From Antedon bifida (lineage: Eukaryota > Echinodermata > Crinoidea > Comatulida > Antedonidae), in NCBI GenBank assembly GCA_963402885.1, contig OY727095.1, positions 4,655,001-4,719,000 of the forward strand: a stretch of DNA of 64,000 bases, read 5' to 3'. Every line of letters begins with the position of its first letter. The stretch's first letter is position 1. The notes beneath the pieces were generated by a model. The model ran no database searches. It worked only from the letters and a program-made list of their open reading frames with translations, and was not told the DNA's origin. Shown here one piece after another: positions 51,401 through 63,400 of this stretch. The position numbers and the translations under genes are program-made.

Positions 51401-54400
51401 TAAACTGTCTAAAGCTATGCTAGCACTGGACAACATTAAAAGCAGGTAAGAAGATGGTTTATTTCATTGATTGATTTTATTGATTAACCAGAATCACACA
51501 AATACATACAATATAAATATTTACATTGTAAACATCTGACCAATTACTCAACACCCTGATGCAAAGCTACTCCACAGGAGTTACAAACAATACAAAAATC
51601 AGTACAACAGTAAGACTCGAGTTAAATGGAAATCCCCAAAAAAGTAAAATACTTATTAATTCAATTGGGGTCCAGAACACGGTAAAACAAACTGCACATT
51701 TCCACAGTTATTCTATGTTATTGCATGTGTTTTGAAATTACTTATTTTTGTTATAGTTGATTCATGACTAATTTTGAGAATACAACCTTAAAATACCTCT
51801 TGATCCACGGATTGTCCAAGTATCAAAAACATCAAGTATCGGACTGTAGCTTCAATGACTGGTTTTTTTGGGCAACTCAATTTTGTTTGCAACCTCACTT
51901 TATGATTCTATATTATTTGCAGTTATGATACATTCCATGAGCAACAGTTCAGCATTGTCAAACAATACCCAGGCATGGTACAAGATGAGTTGAAGCGTTA
52001 TGACAAATCCGTCTGCAAGTTTTTCGAAGTGGACAGACTTCATCCAACTGTAAGTCTAAAGCTCTGTCTAGTTTGACAAAAAAAAGTGTGATGTGCCCAA
52101 ATATGGTAGTGATATTCCTAAATATGGTAGTGATATGACATCATCATGTCCATATATGGTCACATCACATTTTTTGTCACATAAAATGCTGACTGATAGC
52201 CGAGAATAGCAACATGGCATCTATTTTGAAATTTGTCTATGTAAATAATTTGTTTTTAGGAAAGGAAACTAGAGAGTGCTGAACAGAGTAAGCTAAGAAA
52301 ACAACAAAGGTCTAGCTCTCGTAACCAAGCTACACCAAGTCCAGCCGACAGCAGAGGGCAATCCAAAATTGGGGTTAGTTCTCTTTCTCATACATTTAAT
52401 ATGATTTCTCTGAAATAAACACGTCTTTGGTCCTTAAAGAATACAAAAAAAACATGTTTTGTTTAACAGGTAAATAAATAAATAAATAAATAAGCTGATT
52501 TAATTGGATATTTTTAAAATATAGAAAAGTAGATATAATTTTAAAAGTATGAATTCCTATAATAAATATAATACAGACACAGATTATCAAAACATACAAC
52601 CTTGACTTGAGGTTTCAATATGTGTTTATGTCAGACATTGTTACCTGAATACAAAAACAAATGGAAGAAAATAATGAAGAGGGTAAGATAAAGAGAAAAG
52701 TTATAGACATTTTGTTTCTTTATTTTTTCACAATTTATATTACATTGTTTTTTCTTTTACTATTATAATATTTTTTAAATTTGATTTATCTTTTAATTGT
52801 TATTTATTTCACCGTTATTGTTTTGTTTATTTTAAGCTGTTAATACTATTGTGTGTTATTCAAGTTTTTTTATTAATTTGTTTTAATTTTACTTGTTTTA
52901 CTAACTTATTAAATCAGTTAACCAATGCCAATCAGTTGTTTTTTATATTTACATTGTGGTAACTGAACTATCAGATTGGTAGAGTGGGCTATTTATTTAT
53001 CTCGGAAGACTTCACCACCAGCTGATATCTTTGGCTTTTTAATAACGGTAACATTCAAATTTTCCTTCCAAAGATTGATTGCGAATTGTGTTCTATTTAC
53101 AGACTGTATCGGTAATTTCTCGAGACTCTGTAGTAGGTAAAGAGGGAGGTACCTCTTCCTACCCTGCCCAACTTGGTGTCAAAGAGGTACTTTCCTCGAA
53201 GCAAGGAACAACATTTTACGTTCTCACATCTGCTGAAGATGCTGCTCAACAAACAGATGAAGATATATTAGATTTGCCATCATTAGAGAAGTCTCCAGCT
53301 TCAAGTTATCTGCTTCCTGTGGTGGAGAAGGTTCTTATTGACCAGGAGTTGTTCCAGCACGTCAGAAGAGAGTAAGTTCTCAATTACATTCATTATTTTG
53401 GAATTAAAGTTCACCAAAAATCAAGCAATAATGAAATTACAGTTTCTAAAGAATCCAAGGTTTCAGGTTGCTATCTGAACAAAACTTAACAAAAACAAAT
53501 GAAATTATTTATTATTTCACAGAATGAGAATGGCTTTTATTGACAATCTTGAGGAATGGTCTGTCCAAGCTGTTGAACGGGCTAGCAGTGTAGTTGCTGC
53601 TAAGGTACGATTTCTTTTGTTTTGTTTTCATACTATAAACTTCTGGAACTGCTTTAGATCTTTGTCAGTGATTGGAACATATTTTGAATAGAGAACTAAT
53701 CTGTATCGTCATAGATTCTATGATTAGTTTTGCAATGCTCTGTGTGAAAAGGAATACAATAAATTTGCTTTCTTTTGTTACTAAAGATTGAGGAGTTAAA
53801 CAGTGAACTTGACTTACGATTACATTTACATGGCCCTCGTTGTCGGCGTGCAGAGCTTGACATCCACAACGTGAGAGCAGCAGAGTTGGTGATGCATCAG
53901 GAGCGTGTCAGCCGTCATTCCAGAGGTATTACCTCTGCTTTGAAAGACTGTAAAGATCGTTTCATTAATATGCAACTTGAACATGACAAGTTGGCGGACA
54001 ATTTCAGAGAGGAGATTGATTCTTTGGAATCAATTTTTGTCAATGCCACAAAATCTTCCATGTAAGTACTGAAAGTGAATTTATAAAACCAGCACACTCC
54101 TTGGGCTTTCCTAACATTTCCAGTCTTTCTGGTTGACAATATGCAAATTGTGAGACCTTCAGGACGTCTGTTGAAGTTTTTAGGTGCATGGTAGGAGAGT
54201 GTTGACTAACAGCATATCAAACTAATTTGAACAAAAAAAACACATCAAATTGATTTAAGTGCTTACTTCTTATTTACAGGTTGTCGGTTTTGTCAACTCA
54301 AGTTAGCACAAAACTTGACAGCTACATGCAAGTGATCCGGGCTTCCTTACGCAAGTTCCGCCAGTACTTGGACGACACTTTGCAAATGTTACGTGAATCA

Positions 54401-57400
54401 AATGCCAGGTTCATTATGTCTTTCAAGTAAGTATGTAATGTCATTGTCCCACCAATGTCATTGTAATGTCATTGTCCCACCAATGCCAATGTAATGTTAT
54501 TGTCCCACCAATGCCAATGTAATGTTATTGTCCCACCAATGTCATTGTTATGTCATTGTCCCACCAATGTCATTGTATTGTCATTGTCCCACCAATGTCA
54601 TTGTAATGTCGTTGCCCCACCAATGTCATTGTAATGTCATTGTCCCACAAATGCCATTGTAATGTCATTGTCCCACCAATGTCATTGTCCCGCTATTGTT
54701 ATTGTAATGTCATTGTCTCACCAATGTTATTATAATGTCATTATCCCGCTATTGTTAATGTAATGTCATTGTCCCACCAATGTCATTGTCTCATCAATGT
54801 CCCACTAATGTTATTGTAATGTCATTGTCCCATCAATGTCATTGTAATGTTATTGTCCCACTAATGTTATTTATCATTTTCTGCTAATGTTTTTGTCAAT
54901 AAACATTTAATTTCTTGATGTTTTACATACTACATGAATTAATGCGATCAAATGTTTTTGTTTGTTAGATTGTTTTCTGATGGAGGCAACTTCTGTCCGG
55001 AAGAGACTGATGGTTACAAGAAGCGGTTGGAAAAACTAGCCACCAAAATTGATTCATCTGAAGGGTTTGTCATGGCAGACCTTGAAGGGATGGAATCCAG
55101 ACGTCTACAGCAAGCTTCAGAGATTGCTACCAAGTTTGAAGACAGGTAGCCTTCAAACTATTCGTTTTATTTCTAAGCGCTTTAGATAATCTGGACTGAA
55201 ACCCCCAGTTCTGTTTACATGCCTACAAACATATTACTAAAATGAAATTAGATTTTTCTAAAATATAAACATTTAAATGATAATTTTGATCAGGTAGCCT
55301 ATTTGTCATTTATTTAAGACCAACCAAGGACAATCTTATATCTCCATTTTGTGTAATACTAAGTATGGGAGTCTATCTTGTAAATAATGTACGTTTGTGG
55401 ATGTCTATATAATTATGTTTTCTCTAAATACATTTTCATGGCCCATTGTTTAAATTACCTATTAATTGTTTTGCTTACAAACATTGGTGTTTACTAGAAT
55501 ATAATTTCTTCTGAAATATAAACATGTTCAATTAGTGTGTTCAATTTGAACACCTTAATATTTCATCCTCTAAAATAACCTAATAATGAAGCCTTTTAAA
55601 CAATTTCAGATTTAAGCATCACTTATTTGACCTGACGTTTATTGAAAAACTCACCCGTTGGTTAACCAACACCCAAGTAAAGATCAAAGCAGAGGTAGCT
55701 GACAGCAATTCACAAGCTCAGAAGATCCTGAACTTTCTGAACACTATCGAAAGACGGGTAGATGCGTGTCAGAAGCCAAACTTAGACAAAGAGGTAAGAC
55801 CTGCCATAATTTTGAAAGTTATTTTTTTACAAGTTTTTCCTATTAAAGTTTATGTAGACAGCACAGCACATATTAATACTAACCTTTTATACATATACTT
55901 GGTATTTGCTCATCCAGAACGCAACCGGACCCAACGTTGGTTAACTTCGGTGATCTGACGAGAACAGGTGTTTCAACACAGTAGAACAGTTTGTTGAAGT
56001 TTAGTATTGTTTATCATGTGATAAGAATTTTTTGAGTAAACAGCTTGCAATTAAACAATTTTCATATTCCAGAAAATAAGAAAGCCAAACATAATTATAT
56101 CATTTCTCTACTAAGGGTGTCGCACATGAGCCTTGAAAAAGTATCTTCACTTTGAAAAGCTAGAACACTGTTCACCATGTTATTTAGGAAAAAAGAAATG
56201 TTTTAAATATTTATATAGCACCCTCTATCATACGGATAGTAGAAACCGTTTAATCGTTACACAGAATCAACATTATATACCGGAGCACCCTCTATTGCTG
56301 GATAGCTGCTGCAGTGAATGTTCAGAAATATCATTCATAATAATAATAATAATAATAACATTCAGTGGCAGTATTTACAAATTAACAAACCAAAAACGAC
56401 TATCCACAGATATACTTAAACTTGTCAGTTACAAAATTAATTAAGTAGTGAAGTCAACAAAGATAATCACTTTAGCATAAACAAAATATTGTTGACTAAA
56501 CTCTAATAATGGTTTAGATTAATTTGTAGATTATTTTATGGAGGAAATAGGGATAAATTACACCCATCAGACTGTAAAATGATACAGCATATACTCCCCT
56601 AGGCCCTGCAACTAAACACCCATGAGCCTAAGGCATGAAACTGGTTAGTCTGTGTTGCTCCAGGGAGCGTACTCAAGATTGATAGAGAAATGTGACGGCT
56701 TCATATATCATCACAGATACTGTTCAACAACATTAGTACCATTTAATTTGTTTTTACTCTGGTACATAATTTCATGAAAGATTATTTTGATATTTTCAAT
56801 TTAGTTAATCTAGGAAGTTAAATTGATTCATTTAGAAATTGTCTGATATGATGTCCTTGAAACTAACATTCTAAATATCAAGTTTCTTTTAAAGCATATT
56901 ATTATTGTCTATGAGTTTTGGATTTTGTTTGGAAATGTTAAGTGAATTTTACTATTTAGGCCTATTTGTAGTTTCCATCATTGAAATCAAGATCATCATT
57001 GTCAATCCTTGACCTTTAATTGTCAACTTTAGTTTGTCATTGTTATTGTCACCAACATCATTGTCACCATCATTAGATCATTAGGGAGCTTTCGATTTGC
57101 GACAACCATCGACGAACCTAGTTCAGGTCAATCGGTCGGTTGTTGTCTGGACCTAGAAACCTGTGTCGAGATGAGGAGTGAGGACACATGTTCCAATATC
57201 TGCATGCCCACAATGAATTAACATTGTCACTATCAATGTCATCAACATTACCATGCCAACATTGTCACTATCAATGTCATCAACAGCACAATGCCAACAT
57301 TGTCACTATCAATGTCATCAACGCTACACCATGCCAACATTGTCACTATCAATGTCATCAACACTACACCATGCCAACATTGTCACCATCAATGTCACCA

Positions 57401-60400
57401 ACAGCACCATGTCAACATTGCCACTATCAATGTCACCAACAGCACCATGCCAGCATTGTCACCATCAATGTCACCAACAGCACCATGCCAGCATTGTTAC
57501 CATCAATATAACCAACAACACCATGCCAACATTGTCACTATCAATGTCATCAACACTACACCATGCCAACATTGTCACCATCAATGTCACCAACAGCACC
57601 ATGCCAACATTGTCACCATCAATGTCACCAACAGCACCATGCCAGCATTGTTACCATCAATATCACCAACAACACCATGCCAACATTGTCACCATCAATG
57701 TCATCAACATCACCATGCCAACATTGTCACTATCAATGCCGCCAACATTGTCACCATCAATACCATGCCAACATTGTCACTATCAATGTCATCAACACTA
57801 CACCATGCCAACATTGTCACCATCAATGTCACCAACAGCACCATGCCAGCATTGCCACTATCAATGTCACCAACAGCACCATGCCAACATTGTCACTATC
57901 AATGTCATCAACACTACACCATGCCAGCATTGTCACCAACAGCACCATGCCAGCATTGCCACTATCAATGTCATCAACAGCACCATGCCAGCATTGTCAC
58001 CATCAATGTCACCAACAGCACCATGCCAACATTGTCACCATCAATGTCACCAACAGCACCATGTCAACATTGTCACTATCAATGTCATCAACATCATGGC
58101 AACTTTGTCACCATCAATGTCAGTAAAATCATCACCACACCATAATTGTCACCATCAATGTCAGCAAAATCATCACCACACCATAATTGTCACATTGTCA
58201 CCAACATAACCATCAGTGTCACCATAATCATCATCAGCTATCCATCAGTATGATTCTCATTATCAGTAGCCTGTTTTTATTGTTTTTGGACTTTCCATTT
58301 ATTAATAATATCCTTTAAATGTCAGATTATCTAACATTACAATAGCTTGCTTATATGCATAGTATGTGATTCACATGGGAATCGCTGTAATTTACTGCAA
58401 CATACAACAATAACCTTCTACGTTAATCCTAAAAAAGGATTGCAATTTATTTTAAAAGCATAGTAAATGAATTTTATATACAAATGGGTATTTTATGCCT
58501 TTTTAAATGCTATAACTACTTTAACATTTATTATTAGTTAATGTTTTTTAAAAATAAATATTAATAAATATAAAGCATATTATTATGGTTTGAATTGCTT
58601 GTAGAACTACAATTAACTAGAAAAAGTTTCATTGCTACTTTTTTTCTGTTTCCATCTCATCTTATTGTTTTTACCACTCAACATCATCATCATTATTGTC
58701 ATATGTCATTCATAATCATCAATCATAATAGTTTATCCTCTGCACCACTAATTTTTATTATTATAGTATCTATATTTCATCATCTGAACATGTCATCATT
58801 CAATATACAAATAATAAATGTTTATAAATGCAATGGTTCAAATAATTTGATGAGGTGAAAGATGAAATTTCTAAGTCTGTGAGAAAATAGAACAGACAAT
58901 GCTGCTATTGGTTTTTTAAGCAGATATTTTTTTATACGAGAAAAGAGTTTTTTTCGTACACAAAAAATAGGAAAAATAATATAAAATAGTACCTACTATT
59001 GAACACCATGTGAACCACAATTGTCCAATCAAATGACAGAAATTTATTGTGTTATATTGTACCATCTACAATGATTGTTATCGACCTCATCATCCATTAT
59101 AATTTTCATTATATATTTCATCATACTGTATGATCAATATCATTTATCATGATTGTTATCATCATCAGATTCAAATTCAAATTATATTATCATTATCTGT
59201 TATCATTTTCATCATCTCTTGTACCTCTTTCTATCATGGTACTGTAGTTATCACCACTTTGCAAACATCCTTATATCAAGAATCATCTACCTCATCAATC
59301 AATATCAGTATCATCTTTAATTATTTTTACCACCACAATACAACATTGTTATCTTCTTTATTATCTTTTTATCTATTTTCTTTCCTATTAAATCATCTCT
59401 ATCAACGACATGATTGTCACGTTTAATAAAATACAAAATTATAAACATTAAATTGATATTGATAATAAATTTGTTTCTCGATTGATAAAAGTTACAAAAA
59501 CTCCTTTGGGATGACATATATACAAAATTTATTCAATTTACTGTCCTCCTTGATGGAGTGTTTGGCGCCATGTCCTGCATAATTGTATTAACGACATAAA
59601 AACTATGAAATTACTAATACATAATTTAAATTAATTAATAAGAGAGAATATTCAGTTCTATGGACACAAATAGCTAGCTGTAATTCCCGAATCAATTTGA
59701 CATCACTTATAAAATATTAACTTAAAAAAATATCATTACCATTAACATAATAACTATATTTCAGAATGCATATTTTATTGTTTCATTCCAAATCGATTCT
59801 CTATTTTTGGCTTTCCCAGTTTCATTTGTCTAAATTGAAAAGTAACATTTACATTTGAGAACTCTGAAAAATCATCTTAAATGCACAAATACATTTTAAC
59901 AATGTTCAAACCATCACATATGCACCGTGAAATCATGTTTTCTCTAATCATGTGTAATGTGTTTTTTGCTAGTAAATGTGAAAAAAGAAAGTGATTAAAC
60001 GAACGAAGTAGTAATTTGATTTTTACTATGCACTACTTCTATTTGAAAAAAAACTCAATGTAACGGGTGATTCAGGCAAAGTTTGTCCTTATAGACATGA
60101 AACCAAATCATGGCTGTCTGTCTCAAACCAGGATTCTCTTGCAGGGTTGTATTTACGTGAGAACATACATTAATGAGCCATTCATTATTCAATTGTAAAG
60201 TAGGTTACTATGATTTACCTTTATAGAAAGTAACCCAATTGTTATTTGGACTTCATTTTGATATCTATGACTTAAGCTCATAGTCAGGATTTTTACAGAG
60301 GGTTCTTTTTCCGCAAAAAAGGGAAGTGCAGACATGAACTACTGAAGAAGGAAAAAAAGATTGAGTCCTAGCCTATTAGATGAAAGTAATTTGCCTGCTA

Positions 60401-63400
60401 GCTATGTAGGATTGGCCAAAAAAGTTCATGAGTTAGGCCTCTTCACCTCTGCCCTGGATCTGCACCATGTTTTAACCAGGAATTGTGTTTACATTTAAAA
60501 ATTGTACATTATTGCCATGCCACTAGAAATCAAAAGCAGGTCACTATGATGACCTCTATTACTGTATACCCATTGTTATTCTTTTAGTCTATGTTGTCTA
60601 GGATTACAGTGGGTAGACAGAACACTAATTAAAATTTAATTAATTTTTTTTTGTGGAAAATTCTCAGTCCAGTTACCGACACAACTTTACCAGTTGATAG
60701 TACTTCTTGGCATCTTCATTGTTATCATGAACAAGACAAGATCAGTCGCGGATTTATGCGAGCTAAATACTCTTTATGAATTACCATGAGTACCATTTCC
60801 GACTATCATTTACCTAAATTCGCTACATTCCTCACCATGAGGCCTGTGGCTCAAAATAATTAGTGTCTGAGCCAGTGAGTATTTCAAAATTCTATATTCG
60901 CCCCATAAGATAATCAAAAGTTTCAGACCAATGATTTATCACTGTACTGTAGTAACAAGTTAGAACATGTCAATTCATAGTACACATGCAGGGGAATTGG
61001 GATGTGCTTCCTTGCTCGTCTTTTTCTTTCCCTATGGTGACCGACCATCAATTCATAAGGCTTAGGTCTTCGATCGATCGTCACAAATCAAATGCTCCGT
61101 AATATACTATAATGGTCAAATTTGATGGACATGACCATAACCAACCAGTCATTCAACCACATTATAATGTATTCAAATTAAAGTTTCCGACGACACTATT
61201 CTTTGTTTATTAAAGACAAATTAATTTAATGTTTAATTTATGATATCAACACATCACTGTATTATTTTCTTCACGTATGGTAAATATATATATTTACATT
61301 GCGTGATGATGACCTATTGTCGAAAATATGAGTGTAATAAATTGTTAAGATTAAGGATTTTGCTTTCTCATGTTATTTACCAGGCTCGAGTGTTATGTGT
61401 ATTAATTTATTATATGTTTTCATTACAGAAGAGAGAACAATTGAATATTAACATAGTAGCTAGTTTTTATTTGCATGCACTTCCCTATTAATAGTCGGTT
61501 TGTATTAATATTGTGATTCATCTGAGTATAGACCATTTTTGTGAGATTGGAAATTGTCCTTTGAGAAATGAAAACTAAATCGTGATTTTAATATGAACAC
61601 GATACCATTTGTAACACTTGTAGCCAATTACTAAAAACACAATTATGGATATTAAACATTTTATTTGACAGTTTATCTAAAATATAAAGTACAATATATT
61701 GTCATAAAATCTTTAAAAAGCAAAAAAATCATTAAATATATTGAATACTAAACAAATTCTCCCCCAGCCTCCCCACTAAAATGGTGGTAGTTTCCAATGG
61801 TTTTGCTCACAAAAATCATCTATCTCATTGCTGTGGTATCGTCTACCTCATTGTGATTGCTGTGGTTTTCTTTGACAGACTTCTTTTTCTACCTTGACTT
61901 CTACCGTTCCTACTATTTCTACATCTAACTCTACAGCACAAGATGTAAGTACGAGATTAACATTAGTGTGTATTACTTAGCAACTAATATACAGATCAGT
62001 GTTTGTTACCTAGCAACTAGCGAACATAGGTATCAGTGTTTGTTACCTAGCAACTAGCAAACATTGGGATCAGTGTTTGTTACCTAGCAACTGACAAACA
62101 TAGGTATCAGTGTTTGTTACCTAACAACTAATAAATATAGGAATCCGTGTTTACCTAGCAACTAACGAACATAGGAATCAGTGTTTGTTACCTAGCAACT
62201 AACGAACATAAGGATCAGTGTTTGTTACCTAGCAACTAACGAACATAAGGATCAGTGTTTGTTACCTAGCAACTAACGAACATAGGGATTTAGCACTTTA
62301 ATGTTTCTTTTCTAACATGTGATTGTACATTAATGTTGCACATTGACTATGACACCAATAGAGCGTAAACACATTTATTTAGAATGCAAATTATATTGTT
62401 GTGTTAAACATGTACAGTGATGATTTTAACAGATTGTGTACTTTATAAGCCCTATCCAGGGGCCGGATTTATCAAACTTGCTTAGCAAAAAAATCGTCTT
62501 AACTTTGCCTTAAATCCTTGATTTTGCCTAAGTCAGATTTATCAATATATCTAAGCAAAAAAATTTGCTTAATTTTGTCTTAAATCTAAGACGAACAACA
62601 CCCTGCCTTAAGATGAAAAATGTCGTCTTATCTCATTTCTGCAACAGAAACATTCTTTTTTGACAACGCGAGCGCGCTAGGCCGGAACATTGAACATTCG
62701 GAAAGGCTACGCTAGTGCGTTTTCCGCTGACGCTAAAATAATGATATCGATCTTCAAAGATGGCCTAGAAATTGGACGAGCAAAACTAATATTTTCGGGA
62801 TAGGTACGACCCAATTGACTAACTTTTAGAAAACTGTATCGGCTGCCAAGGGTCGCTGTCATTGATAAAAATAAATAAATGTTGATTTGATTTAAGTTTA
62901 AAGCGAATGATTTTCGTATGTATTTCCGACTGTTGTGCTCTTTCTCTATTTCAAGTAATAAAAACAATAGTAGCCAGAATGCGCCCTCTCTTGTTGGGAG
63001 TGAAAATATGGAGATAAAATGTTATAGCGCCGCCATCGCTAAGGGAAAAAAGCTAAAACGCATGCGTAAGCAAGAATTTTTCGTCTTAAGACATAATTTG
63101 CTGCCCTCTAGAGTTTAATTTTGCGCATGTGCAAAGTAAAATTTACCTAAGACAATTTTTCTGCTAAGACATTGCTAAGACGGTTTGATAAATAAGATTA
63201 AGTTATTTGCTTAAGCACTTCTTAAATATTTCACCTTAAGCAAAAATATAAGCAAATATTGATAAATGCCAACCCTGGTCCTTGATTGCCATACCAAGTA
63301 ACAAACTTCTACTAAACAATTTACAATAATTTTATACTTTTTCCACATTATAAATTCCTGTGTTTTTTTTATAACTTAATAATTATTATTATTTATTATT

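Noticed and set aside
57253-58209. Open frames of 318, 284 and 187 codons
   Set aside because: They are frames through a stop-free minisatellite within a CCDC180 intron, with no splice or start support.
61430-61490. Possible extra CCDC180 exon after TTTTCATTACAG
   Set aside because: The frame in the required phase soon hits a stop and lacks a convincing donor.
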